A stretch of 64,000 nt of DNA, taken from NCBI RefSeq assembly GCF_003660165.1, contig NZ_CP032829.1, forward strand, positions 2,803,001 through 2,867,000, in the 5' to 3' direction. Numbering within the stretch: position 1 is the first letter of the stretch; every line of letters begins with the position of its first letter. Positions 18,746-28,142 of this stretch are shown here, piece by piece. This stretch comes from Sphingomonas paeninsulae. Its GTDB lineage: Bacteria; Pseudomonadota; Alphaproteobacteria; Sphingomonadales; Sphingomonadaceae. The notes under the pieces are model-generated. The model made no database searches. It saw nothing but the letters and a program-made list of their open reading frames with translations, and was not told where the DNA came from. The translations under genes were made by a program, and so were the position numbers.

Positions 18746-18966
18746 TCGAGGAACTGCACCTGTTCGGTGTCTATATGCCTGCCGCTCTGGTCTGGGCGGT
18801 CATTGCCGGCATATTGGCCTATCTGCTGCGCAATTTGCTCCAGCGCCTCCCTCTTTATCACCTCCTCTGGCATCCGGGCGTTCTGGAACTCGCGCTGTTC
18901 GTGGCGCTCTGGTGGGGTTTGACGGTGTTGGCCGACAATTTCCTTTCACGCGCGCTGGTGTCCTGA
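18742..18966 (+). CDS. DUF1656 small membrane protein
   Basis: 74 aa with two transmembrane helices (MPAALVWAVIAGILAYLL; VLELALFVALWWGLTVL). DUF1656 proteins (AaeX-type) are regularly found between FUSC and HlyD genes, as here, and are thought to be accessory parts of the exporter. The ATG overlaps the FUSC stop (ATGA), and the HlyD gene starts 1 nt after its stop. Confidence 0.9.
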   Translation: MIEELHLFGVYMPAALVWAVIAGILAYLLRNLLQRLPLYHLLWHPGVLELALFVALWWGLTVLADNFLSRALVS

Positions 18967-18967
18967 A

Positions 18968-19867
18968 ATGCTCAACCGTAATTCTCTTCTTCGTACCGTC
19001 GTGACCACGCTTGTAATCTGCGTCGTGTTAGGGGCCATTTACGCATTGTGGATACGTTATCAGGTTGAACCTTTGACACGGGACGGCAAAGTGCGGGCGG
19101 ACCTCGTGCCTGTCGCTGCCGACGTCAGCGGCCTTATCACCGAGGTCCGCATTCATGACGACGAAGCGGTCCACAAGGGACAGATTCTGCTGGTTATCGA
19201 TCGTCCGCGTTATCAGCTTGCGCTCGATCAGGCCGAAGCCAATTTGGCCACACAACGCGTGTCTCTGGCTCAGGTTGCTCGTGAAGACCGGCGTAACAGA
19301 TCGATGCCTGAGCTTTTGGCTGGTGAGGTTATCGAGCAGGGGCGGGCGCGGGTTGACGGTTTACGGACCACACTTGCTCAGGCGGTCGCCGCTCGCAATC
19401 TGGCGCAACTCAATCTGGAACGGACTTACCTCCGCGCGCCGGTTGATGGTACCGTTTCCAACATGACCTTGCAGCCGGGAATCTATCTGAACGCGGGCAA
19501 GCCTGTTGTTGCACTTGTTTATAACCGTTCGCTGCGCGTGGAGGGGTATTTTGAAGAAACGAAACTTCCCGCCATCCACGTTGGTGATCCCGCCAGCGTC
19601 TATCTGATGGGTGTCGCCGACGAAATCCGCGGCCACGTCGACAGCATCGCAGCGGGTGTCGAAGACCGCGAGCGCGCTGGCGGCGATGCAGGGCTTGCCA
19701 ATGTGAATCCATCTTTCACCTGGGTCAGACTGGCGCAGCGTATTCCGGTACGGATCAGGATCGACAAGGTGCCGACCGGGGTGCGTCTCATTCCAGGGCA
19801 AACTGCGACCGTGATCGTTCACCCGCGAAAGGGTGATGTGGCGGTGCGCCGGAGTTTACCTTGGTGA
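18968..19867 (+). CDS. HlyD-family periplasmic adaptor (AaeA-like)
   Basis: 299 aa. One N-terminal membrane helix (TVVTTLVICVVLGAIYALWI), lipoyl halves (DVSGLITEVRIHDDEAVHKG and LRAPVDGTVSNMTLQPGIYL), a short hairpin, and a C-terminal domain with FTWVRLAQRIPVRIRIDKVP. That last sequence is characteristic of AaeA/EmrA-type adaptors that pair with FUSC proteins. It bridges the inner-membrane FUSC protein to the NodT channel encoded next, whose GTG start overlaps this stop. Confidence 0.92.
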   Translation: MLNRNSLLRTVVTTLVICVVLGAIYALWIRYQVEPLTRDGKVRADLVPVAADVSGLITEVRIHDDEAVHKGQILLVIDRPRYQLALDQAEANLATQRVSLAQVAREDRRNRSMPELLAGEVIEQGRARVDGLRTTLAQAVAARNLAQLNLERTYLRAPVDGTVSNMTLQPGIYLNAGKPVVALVYNRSLRVEGYFEETKLPAIHVGDPASVYLMGVADEIRGHVDSIAAGVEDRERAGGDAGLANVNPSFTWVRLAQRIPVRIRIDKVPTGVRLIPGQTATVIVHPRKGDVAVRRSLPW

Positions 19868-21306
19868 ATCGGCACAGTTTTTTGGCTGGCCTCGGTTGTC
19901 TGGTGCTTTCCGCCTGCGCGACGGTCGGTCCCGATTATCATTTGCCCGATCAGGCCGTTGTTAATACGCCAAGTGCGCACGGGCCGTTTGTGTCGGCCGG
20001 ACCTACCACCACCGATGAGGCGCTGCCGGATCAGTGGTGGAAGCTGTTCGACGATCCCGTGTTGATCGAACTCATTACGCAAGCGCTCCATGCAAATACC
20101 GACCTGCGCGTTGCGGAGGCTAACCTCCAGCGCAGTGACGTACTGCTTGCCGAAGCAAGAACGGGTCGTCAGATTGGTGGAACTGCAAGTTTCGAAACAA
20201 GCTTTGCGCAATCATCGGCCGAAGCTGTCATGCAACATGTGCCGCCGCCAGAGCATCAGATCTATAACGGTGGGGTGTCGGTCAGCTATGATCTCGACCT
20301 ATTCGGTCGAATCCGGCGCGGTATCGAGGCTTCGAGGGCAGATAATGAAGCCGCCGTGGCGGCGCGGGATCTGGTTCGAGTAAATGTCGCCGCTCAAATG
20401 GCGCAAGCCTATGCCGATGTCTGCAATGCCGGGCATGAGATCGCTGATCTCCGTCAATTGGTGGTCCTGCTGGAAGAAAACCTCCGTTTCACGCGTCTGG
20501 CGATCGCTCACGATCGAGCGCCAGCGTTCGAACAGGATCGACAACAGGGATTACTGAACAGCACGCTGTCGCACTTGCCACGGATGGAAGCGGGCCAGCG
20601 GAATGCCGGTTTTCGCATCGCAACGTTGATGGGGCTTCCACCCGCCGAATATGATCACAACTTACTGAGTTGCAAAACACAGCTTGCACTCCGCCACCTA
20701 TTACCTGTCGGCGATGGTCAGGCGCTGCTCAGGCGCCGACCCGATGTTCGTGCCGCCGAACGTCGATTGGCCGCCGCAACGGCGCGGATCGGCGTGGCGG
20801 CTGCGGCACTTTACCCTAATATAAAACTGGGCTTTTCTGCTGGCTCAACCGGCGCGGCGGCAGACCTGCTGTCGCCGTTGACCAATAGATTTGGACTGGG
20901 ACCGATGATCAGCTGGAATCTCCAGCGCAGCACGGTCCGGGCACGTATTGCGCAGGCGGAGGCCCAGACACGCGCCAACCTTGCGACCTTCGACGGTGTC
21001 GTGCTGACAGCTTTGCGCGAAGTCGAAAGCGCCTTGAACAATTATGCGGCCGATCTCGCAGTCCTTGAAGATTTGAAGGCGACGCGTGAAAATGCATCGA
21101 AAGTGGCGAAGCGAACGAGTGCGCTACAACGTGGGGGCAAAGTTGGAGGACTGGCCGTTCTTGACGCACAGAGAAGTTTCGTCATCGCGGAACAGGCGGT
21201 GACGGTGGCGCAGACCGACATCAATCGCGATCAGATCGCGATCTTTCTGGCGCTGGGTGGCGGGTGGTCGAATACCGGCCGCTCCGCTGCTCCGCAGCAA
21301 CAATGA
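19864..21306 (+). CDS. NodT-family outer-membrane efflux lipoprotein
   Basis: 480 aa from the GTG at 19864, chosen because GTGA overlaps the adaptor stop. The signal peptide ends in the lipobox LVLSACATVGPDY. Two OEP repeats follow, with DQWWKLFDDPVLIELITQAL in the first and LLRRRPDVRAAERRLAAATA in the second. It completes the tripartite FUSC pump, so the operon encodes all three envelope layers. Confidence 0.95.
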   Translation: MNRHSFLAGLGCLVLSACATVGPDYHLPDQAVVNTPSAHGPFVSAGPTTTDEALPDQWWKLFDDPVLIELITQALHANTDLRVAEANLQRSDVLLAEARTGRQIGGTASFETSFAQSSAEAVMQHVPPPEHQIYNGGVSVSYDLDLFGRIRRGIEASRADNEAAVAARDLVRVNVAAQMAQAYADVCNAGHEIADLRQLVVLLEENLRFTRLAIAHDRAPAFEQDRQQGLLNSTLSHLPRMEAGQRNAGFRIATLMGLPPAEYDHNLLSCKTQLALRHLLPVGDGQALLRRRPDVRAAERRLAAATARIGVAAAALYPNIKLGFSAGSTGAAADLLSPLTNRFGLGPMISWNLQRSTVRARIAQAEAQTRANLATFDGVVLTALREVESALNNYAADLAVLEDLKATRENASKVAKRTSALQRGGKVGGLAVLDAQRSFVIAEQAVTVAQTDINRDQIAIFLALGGGWSNTGRSAAPQQQ

Positions 21307-21357
21307 CAAAGGGGAACCAGGCTGTTCCATTTTGACGCCACCTAAATACATGGGCGA

Positions 21358-22155
21358 CTAGCGGGCAGCGCGCTCCACCAGACGAGTATAAAGATGCCAC
21401 GTTGCGTAACCTAGAACCGGTAACACGATGGCAAGTCCAATAAATGCCGGGATACAGCCAAGTACCAACAGACCTGCGACGCGCAGCCCCCATGTGGTGG
21501 TCGCCCACGGATTGGCACGAACGGCGCGAATCGATGTCTCTATCGCGGTTCCGGCGTCAACCGGACGGTCGATCACCATTGGTAACGACACCAGTGTGCA
21601 TACCAATGTCACTATTGCGAAGAGCAGCCCGGTAAGATTGCCCAGGACAATCATTGTCCAGCCCTCGGACGTCGTGAACAGCTTTGTAACGAACGCCTTG
21701 ATTCCTACGGGGTAAGCAGGACCGAGCGTCGCCGCGTAGATACCCCATGCAAAAGCCAGCCAAAGCAGGAACAGAATACCAAGACCCGCAGTTAAAAACA
21801 GGAGTGAGTGTCGGTTCGGCCCCTTTAGTGGATCGAAAAAATGCTTCCAGCTGGAGTCGAGACCGTCTTCCCGGCGCCGGGCGAGTTCGTAAAAGCCTGA
21901 AGCAACTGCGGGCCCAAGGATCGACAGACCTGCGACAAGGGGGAAGAACAGCGGTAAGGCCGCATCGTTGAACGCAAGAACAGCGGCTAAAATCCCCATC
22001 AGAGGATAGAGCAAAGCCAGGAAGATCAAGTCACCGCGTTTCTGGCGAAAATCGTTCCAGCCCTGGGCCAGCGCCCATCGAATGTCATCCTGACTGATCC
22101 TGCGAACCGTTGTGCGGGGAGCAGAGAAAAGTGGGGTCGAGACGGTCGCCTGCAT
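21358..22155 (-). CDS. DUF2189 integral membrane protein
   Basis: 265 aa from the ATG at 22155, preceded by a strong GGAGG; an upstream in-frame start lacks one. Six hydrophobic helices and the segment ISQDDIRWALAQGWNDFRQK match the DUF2189 family, whose function is unknown. It is convergent with the FUSC operon (51 nt between stops). Confidence 0.88.
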   Translation of the reverse strand: MQATVSTPLFSAPRTTVRRISQDDIRWALAQGWNDFRQKRGDLIFLALLYPLMGILAAVLAFNDAALPLFFPLVAGLSILGPAVASGFYELARRREDGLDSSWKHFFDPLKGPNRHSLLFLTAGLGILFLLWLAFAWGIYAATLGPAYPVGIKAFVTKLFTTSEGWTMIVLGNLTGLLFAIVTLVCTLVSLPMVIDRPVDAGTAIETSIRAVRANPWATTTWGLRVAGLLVLGCIPAFIGLAIVLPVLGYATWHLYTRLVERAAR

Positions 22156-22419
22156 CGGGCATCCTCCAACTATGACATTTGAATAATATACCTCTCGGCG
22201 ACCAGTGTGAAGAGAATACGCACCAGTCCGCAAATGCCCGTTGGGCAAAGTGAATCCGGCTGCTCCGCCAGCTATGGGGCAGGGGCCAGTTCACCATATC
22301 AATCCTCAGCACGAAATGCGTCGTATCAGGCCATCACGAAACCGCGCAAAGCGCCCAGGTTCTGGATCCCTTCGGGAAATTGATCTCAATCTCACCGAGA
22401 CGGTCCTGGGCGTCCATCG

Positions 22420-22621
22420 ATGAGCCGAACCGGCAACTGTTGCAACAACGCCCCAATAGAAAGCTTCTTCCACGCGCTGAAAGTCCAACTGGTCTATCAA
22501 TGCTGCTGACCAAGCCAAGCTGAGGTCATCTTGTTCGGACACATCGAAGGATACTAAACCAGCATCGCATGCACTCCAGCTCTCGGGTATTTCACAATCG
22601 AACAGGCCAAGGAGTTGTGAC
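22420..22621 (+). mobile_element. Decayed IS3-family transposase (OrfB) C-terminal remnant
   Basis: Translation gives MSRTGNCCNNAPIESFFHAL then KVQLVYQCC, an in-frame stop, PSQAEVILFGHIEGY, another stop and PALGYFTIEQAKEL. This is the end of an IS3-type DDE transposase (consensus GNCYDNAxxESFF, LK, YIExxYN, LGYxSPxxFE), including the catalytic glutamate. Two internal stops and the missing N-terminal part show it is dead. No terminal inverted repeats were recognised. Confidence 0.85.
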
Positions 22622-22630
22622 TGGCTAACT

Positions 22631-22825
22631 CTAGGTGTCCGTGCAATCCGGGAAGATCAAGGTCTCTGGCTGCACAAGCTCAGTTGATCTGCGCATGAGA
22701 CGCGCAGCTTCGTCGATCAGTTGGGCGGCGATGTCTGCCGTCTCCTCACGTACGGCAATCGTCAGACAGTTGCTGGCTTCAATGCGTAAACGTACACCAC
22801 GCCTGGCTTTTGTAACGTTATTCAC
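22631..22825 (-). CDS. Small hypothetical protein
   Basis: 64 aa from a GTG start; soluble, acidic-basic alternating sequence (VREETADIAAQLIDEAARLM). Codon composition is plausible and it lies just beyond the IS remnant. No ribosome site of note and no family recognised, so it may be spurious. Confidence 0.35.
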   Translation of the reverse strand: MNNVTKARRGVRLRIEASNCLTIAVREETADIAAQLIDEAARLMRRSTELVQPETLIFPDCTDT

Positions 22826-22948
22826 TTGTGCGATGCTTCCCAGAATTCATACCATTGGTAATAGCTTGTCAACATCGCACTTCGTTGCGCTGCGCAGCTT
22901 CACGATGATTAGCGCAATCGCGCCGATCAGCATTCATCCTTAAATCGC

Positions 22949-23377
22949 TCAGTCGCACGATTGCACATAATCGCGAATGTTCGGGTTCCAGATCAATCCG
23001 CAATCGTCGATTGAGTCATAATAATTGTCGTCGTACCCATACCCATAGTAGCCGTCGTCGCCAAAAGCATACCCGAGTGGGTAGCCATAGAAACCGCCGT
23101 AGCCGCCATAATATCCTCTGCCATAGCTCCCGCGGTAGCCGTAGCCTCCGCGATATCCATGACCGCCTTGTGCGACGCGATAGCCGTTACCGCCACGATA
23201 GGCACCGTGTGCTCCAGCGCCACGGCCAGCGCTTCCGTGATATCCACCATTACCGCCGCTGCCGTGAAACCCACCACCGCCATGCGAGCCTCCTCCGCCA
23301 CGCTGTGCGGCGGCGGGTACTGCGCTCATCAGTGCGACTGTGCAAATCGCTGCGAAAATACTGTTCAACTTCTTCAT
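22949..23377 (-). CDS. Secreted Gly/Tyr/His-rich protein
   Basis: 142 aa. A signal peptide (SIFAAICTVALMSAVPAAAQ) is followed by a low-complexity body of GGGGSHGGGGFHGSGGNGG type, then RGGYGYRGSYGRGYYGGYGG repeats. A short acidic, cysteine-containing tail ends it (IDDCGLIWNPNIRDYVQSCD). The mature part is probably unstructured and secreted or periplasmic. His and Tyr content could allow metal or polyphenol binding, but similar proteins are generally uncharacterised. Confidence 0.8.
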   Translation of the reverse strand: MKKLNSIFAAICTVALMSAVPAAAQRGGGGSHGGGGFHGSGGNGGYHGSAGRGAGAHGAYRGGNGYRVAQGGHGYRGGYGYRGSYGRGYYGGYGGFYGYPLGYAFGDDGYYGYGYDDNYYDSIDDCGLIWNPNIRDYVQSCD

Positions 23378-23937
23378 CGGACGTCCTCGGGCAAGAGCCC
23401 CTGTAAGAAGAAGATAGGTACGATCGACTATGAGTTTTAGGGTCAGTTTTAAGAGATTTCGAGAGGTCGCGGAGTTGTCGTTATATAAGTGGGGGCCGGC
23501 GAAGCGGCCTATTCGGCGCGTCTGTTTGCATCCAATGCGCTGCTGTCGCGCTGCGGCTGTCCAAATTATCTTTCTCGTGTTGTGGGCTCGCGATGTCGTT
23601 CAACAACCCGCGACGATGGAATGAGTCTGCGGCTATCACAGGATCTTGATTGGCCAGGAATAATTTGATGCCCGCATTGCCAGGCAATCAACGAGTATGG
23701 CCGTCCGAGGATTGCTGTGTGCCAGAGTTGTAGCCCGTAAGTCGATAGATTCTTTATCGTTTTCTATCCCGCCATCGCCAATACTGAGCATGTCTAGCGA
23801 CAACAGATTTAATTTAACGCCGCCAAGCATGAACAAAGTTTAATTATCTTCAACCGGCGAATGCTGCGACTAGCTCGCATTAGCGGTGTGACTCGTTGCT
23901 AATGATTATGATGGGCGGCTGCAAAAAGGGAAATTAT
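23378..23937. other. Gene-free stretch before the siderophore receptor
   Basis: No credible gene. A 66-codon minus-strand frame at 23636-23836 looks weakly coding but has no recognisable family or ribosome site. AT-rich sequence near 23898-23915 (AATGATTATGAT) resembles part of a Fur site, which would suit the receptor downstream, but the match is partial. Confidence 0.35.
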
Positions 23938-26091
23938 ATGAGCATTCGGTTTCTAATGTCTGGCATCTTGCTTGGTGGAGCACTGGTGCCGTCGATTGCA
24001 TCCGCGCAGCAGCCAGCTGAAGACGCCGCAAATACCACCGACGCCAATGCCAGCCCGATTATCGTTACCGGCGTGCGCTCACTGACGGTGGATAAAATCC
24101 CCGAAGGAATTGCCCACGCCCCCCAAAGCATCACTGTCATCAGTCATGAGCTGCTTGAGCAGCAGGCAACAAGCCGGGTGCAGGACGCGCTGAAAAATGT
24201 GCCGGGCATTACCTTCAATGCCGGCGAAGGTGGAGCGCGAGGCGACACTGTCAACTTGCGCGGATTTCCGGCCTTCAACGATTTCTTTCTCGACGGCATT
24301 CGCGATGCCGCCATTTATTCGCGCGACAGTTTTAACCTTGAGAGCATCGAAGTTTTGAAAGGACCATCGGCTGTGCTGTTCGGTCGTGGATCGACAGGCG
24401 GTGTGGTCAATCAGGTTTCGAAGGCCCCGACACTGACCCCGCTGTATGCAGCTACGCTGGTGGGCGGTACCAACAACGAAGTGCGCGCGACCGCCGATAT
24501 CGATCAGCCGATCGGCAGCAACGCGGCTATTCGGATCAACGCAATGGGCGAACACAGCGAGGTCGCGGATCGTGATCTGGTCCGTAATCGTCGCTGGGGT
24601 ATCGCGCCTTCAATTTCGGTCGGCATTGGTGGCCCGGATACGCTGACTATTGAATACCTTCATCAGGAAGAGAATGATATTCCCGACGTCGGGATACCGT
24701 TCGTCAATGGTCGCCCCGCCAATGTCTCACGCAATTTCGACTATGGTTTGGCGACCGATCGCTTTAAGTCGAACGTCGATATTGCCACGGGGCGTTACCG
24801 GCACGAATTCAGCAATGCCATTTCGATTTCCAACACGCTGCGGTATGCGGATTATCACTTTTTCGATCGATTCAATGGTCCCAACTTCGGCTATGTGGGC
24901 GGCAATGCACCGGGACCAACGACACCACTCGATCAGATTCTTGTCGGGCGCGACACGCCATCGAGTTCGGGACATCGCACCAATCTGACCAACCAGGCCG
25001 ACGTGACCGCGAACTTTGTCACCGGACCGATCTCGCACACACTCATTGCGGGTGCCGAATTTGGGCGGGAACGTGACAACACGATTCGTTACGTCAATCC
25101 TTTTGGAGCAGCCGGGGAAACGCCCGCCACACCGCTACTTGCGCCCAATCCCTATGAGATGTCCCAGATCGAGCCGGGAAAGAGCCGCGCTGTCACCACC
25201 GCCTTCTCGGAGGCAGCCTATATCATCGACACGGTTCACCTTGGACAATTGTTCGATCTGACCGGAGGGGTCCGTTTCGATCGCTTCGCTGCACATTATC
25301 GCCCGCAAGCACTGGTTGCTGGCGTTTCGGCGGCATCCTTGGTTCCACTCGATCATGTCGATAACGTCTGGAGCCCGCGCGCCTCGATCGTGTTCAACCC
25401 AAGCGCACATCAGCGCATCTATTTCTCCTACGGCACGTCGTTCGATCCATCAGCCGAAGCGCTTTCGCTCAATGCAAAGACTGCAAACCTTGGACCTGTC
25501 AAAGCGAAAAGCTTTGAGCTTGGCGCCAAGGCTGATTGGCTCGGTGGCAGGATCGCCACGACCGCCGCGCTCTTCCGCACCGAAATCGACAATGCGCAAG
25601 TTACAGATCCCGACCATCCGACTGCGCTCGTTCTCGCGGGCAATCAACGGGTAGATGGCGTCGAACTCGGGGTTACCGGTCACCTCACCGACAAATGGGA
25701 GATTACTGCGGGCTATACGTATCTTGACGGCAAAACGTTAGCGTCCACCAACCAAGCGACCGTCGGCAAGAGACTGGCGAATACTGCGCGAAACGCCGTC
25801 AACCTTTGGACCGAATATGAATTCACAGAGCATTTCGAGCTTGGTGTCGGAGGAAATTATCTGGGTAAACGTTATTCGGATTTTGCAGAACAAGCTGTGC
25901 TGCCAAGCTATGTGATTGTCGATGCGATGGGGGCGTGGAGTGCCAATGGGCACCTGACGTTGCGGGTCAACGTCAACAATATCTTTAATAAACTCGCGTG
26001 GCAGAACTCATATTATGCGAGTGCAGAAGAAAACCACGTGATCCCAGCGCCTGGCCGGACCGCGCTGTTTACTGCAGCGATCAAATATTGA
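23938..26091 (+). CDS. TonB-dependent siderophore receptor (Fiu/catecholate-like)
   Basis: 717 aa from the ATG at 23938, which has an AAGGG ribosome site and gives a signal peptide ending LVPSIASAQQP. Residues ~60-210 form the plug, with the siderophore-receptor hallmarks DALKNVPGITF, TVNLRGFPAFNDFFLDGIRD and VLKGPSAVLFGRGSTGGVVN. The remainder is the beta barrel, ending in an aromatic residue (FTAAIKY). The most similar class I know is Fiu-like ferric-catecholate receptors. It takes up ferric siderophores across the outer membrane using TonB energy. No siderophore synthesis genes are nearby. Confidence 0.92.
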   Translation: MSIRFLMSGILLGGALVPSIASAQQPAEDAANTTDANASPIIVTGVRSLTVDKIPEGIAHAPQSITVISHELLEQQATSRVQDALKNVPGITFNAGEGGARGDTVNLRGFPAFNDFFLDGIRDAAIYSRDSFNLESIEVLKGPSAVLFGRGSTGGVVNQVSKAPTLTPLYAATLVGGTNNEVRATADIDQPIGSNAAIRINAMGEHSEVADRDLVRNRRWGIAPSISVGIGGPDTLTIEYLHQEENDIPDVGIPFVNGRPANVSRNFDYGLATDRFKSNVDIATGRYRHEFSNAISISNTLRYADYHFFDRFNGPNFGYVGGNAPGPTTPLDQILVGRDTPSSSGHRTNLTNQADVTANFVTGPISHTLIAGAEFGRERDNTIRYVNPFGAAGETPATPLLAPNPYEMSQIEPGKSRAVTTAFSEAAYIIDTVHLGQLFDLTGGVRFDRFAAHYRPQALVAGVSAASLVPLDHVDNVWSPRASIVFNPSAHQRIYFSYGTSFDPSAEALSLNAKTANLGPVKAKSFELGAKADWLGGRIATTAALFRTEIDNAQVTDPDHPTALVLAGNQRVDGVELGVTGHLTDKWEITAGYTYLDGKTLASTNQATVGKRLANTARNAVNLWTEYEFTEHFELGVGGNYLGKRYSDFAEQAVLPSYVIVDAMGAWSANGHLTLRVNVNNIFNKLAWQNSYYASAEENHVIPAPGRTALFTAAIKY

Positions 26092-26176
26092 ATCGTTGCT
26101 GTGCGATAAGCCAAGGCAGGCAACTGCGCCGTCAACCACGGTAACTTCGGAGAATTAGGTGGCGACCCTAAAGCGA

Positions 26177-28029
26177 TCATTCCTTCTCGATTTGACTCAC
26201 ATCGCGCACGGCGCCGCGTGCTGCGTTGGTTGCGAGCGCAGCATAGGCGCGAAGTGCTGGTGACACGTTGCGCTTGCGGCTAAAGGGCTTCCAAGCCTTC
26301 TTGCCCCGCGCCACCATTTCCTCATGTCGTGCCGCGATTTCTGCATCGTCGATGTCGAGCCTGATGATGCGATTGGGGATGTCTATGGCTATAGAATCAC
26401 CCGTTTTGACTATTGCGATCATCCCCCCTCGGCAGCTTCCGGTGAGATATGGCCGATGGACAGGCCCGAAGTGCCGCCGGAAAAACGCCCGTCGGTGATG
26501 AGCGCGCAAGCTTTGCCCAGCCCTTTCGACTTCAGATAGCTCGTCGGATAGAGCATTTCCTGCATGCCCGGTCCACCCTTCGGTCCCTCGTAGCGGATGA
26601 CGACGACGTCGCCTTCCTTGACCTCGTTGCCGAGGATGCCCGTAACGGCGGCGTCCTGACTTTCATAAACGCGCGCGATGCCCTGGAAGGTCAGGATGGA
26701 GTCATCCACACCTGCCGTCTTCACGATGCAGCCTTCCGGCGCGAGGTTCCCGAACAGGACGGCAAGGCCGCCATCCCTGAAGAAGGGATTTTCAGCGCTC
26801 CGGATCACACCCCCTTCGCGGTCTAGGTCGAGTTCCTTCCAGCGGTTGCTTTGACTGAAGGCGACCGTGGTGCGCACACCGCCCGGCGCGGCCTTGTAAA
26901 AGTCACGCACACTCTCGCTCTGGGTGCGGCTAATGTCCCAGTGGTCGAGTGCATCACCAAGCGTCGGGGAATGGACGGTCGGCAAGGAGGTGTCGAGGAG
27001 GCCGGCCTTATCGAGTTGGCCGAGGATCGCCATAATCCCGCCCGCGCGGTGGATGTCCTCCATATGAACGTCCTGCTTGGCGGGCGCGACTTTGCACAGA
27101 CAGGGGACACGGCGCGACAGACGGTCGATGTCGGTCATGGTGAAAGGTACTTCGCCCTCATGCGCGGCGGCAAGCAGATGGAGTACCGTGTTGGTCGATC
27201 CGCCCATGGCGATGTCGAGGCTCATGGCGTTTTCGAAAGCGGCGAAGCTGGCGATATTGCGGGGCAAGGCGGAGGCGTCGTCCTGTTCGTACCAGCGCTT
27301 TGTGATGTCGACGATGATGCGCCCTGCCTCGCGGAACAGCTTCTCGCGATCGGCATGGGTAGCAAGGACAGAGCCATTGCCGGGGAGTGACAGGCCCAAC
27401 GCTTCCATCAGGCAGTTCATCGAATTGGCAGTAAACATGCCAGAACATGACCCGCAGGTTGGACAGGCCGACCTCTCGATGACCGCGACTTCTTCGTCAG
27501 TATAGCTGTCATCCACCGCGACGACCATCGCGTCGACCAGATCGAGCGCAACCGTCTTGCCACGTATATCAGCCTTGCCCGCTTCCATCGGGCCGCCTGA
27601 CACAAAGATAGTTGGGATGTTGAGGCGCATTGATGCCATCAACATACCCGGCGTGATCTTGTCGCAGTTGGAGATACAGACGAGCGCATCGGCGCAATGA
27701 GCGTTGGCCATATACTCCACACTGTCGGCGATCAGATCGCGACTGGGCAGCGAATAGAGCATACCATCATGGCCCATGGCGATGCCGTCATCGACCGCGA
27801 TGGTGTTGAACTCTTTGGCGACGCCGCCCGCTGTCTCAATCTCGCGCGCGACTAATTGGCCGAGGTCTTTCAGGTGGACATGGCCAGGCACGAACTGGGT
27901 GAAGCTGTTGACGACGGCGATGATCGGTTTGCCGAAATCCGCGTCGGTCATGCCGGTGGCGCGCCATAGGCCGCGCGCGCCGGCCATGTTGCGGCCATGG
28001 GTGCTGGTGCGTGAACGATAATGGGGCAT
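26177..28029 (-). pseudogene. ilvD: Dihydroxy-acid dehydratase, one frameshift near 26423-26428
   Basis: IlvD dehydrates 2,3-dihydroxy-isovalerate/-methylvalerate in branched-chain amino acid synthesis and carries an Fe-S cluster. The main frame has the signatures [52 protein letters not shown] and [20 protein letters not shown]. It then stops at EAAEGG. The missing C-terminus lies in the next frame ([18 protein letters not shown] to the end at 26177). One extra C in the six-C run at 26423-26428 (G on the coding strand) restores EGGMIAIV and a 617-aa protein, matching E. coli IlvD (616). Loss of this biosynthetic gene would make a branched-chain auxotroph unless a second copy exists, so an assembly error is the better explanation. 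Confidence 0.92.
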
Positions 28030-28099
28030 TTTTCGCAGTCCTCGACATCAAACGTTATTGGCGACCGTTTTACGCCCCAATAGAAAGGTTGAGAAATAT

Positions 28100-28118
28100 C
28101 TTATTTATACAGTATAAG
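28100..28118. promoter_or_regulatory. Putative LysR-type operator between ilvD and the LysR gene
   Basis: CTTAT and ATAAG arms separated by nine bases form a T-N11-A type LysR box. It lies 25 nt before the LysR start and 70 nt before ilvD. The divergent arrangement is the classic one for LysR control of the neighbouring gene. Confidence 0.45.
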
Positions 28119-28142
28119 GTCGTTGAAAGTATTTATTAGATG

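Noticed and set aside
23636-23836. 66-codon minus-strand frame before the siderophore receptor
   Set aside because: Composition mildly coding-like but no start signal and no recognisable family.
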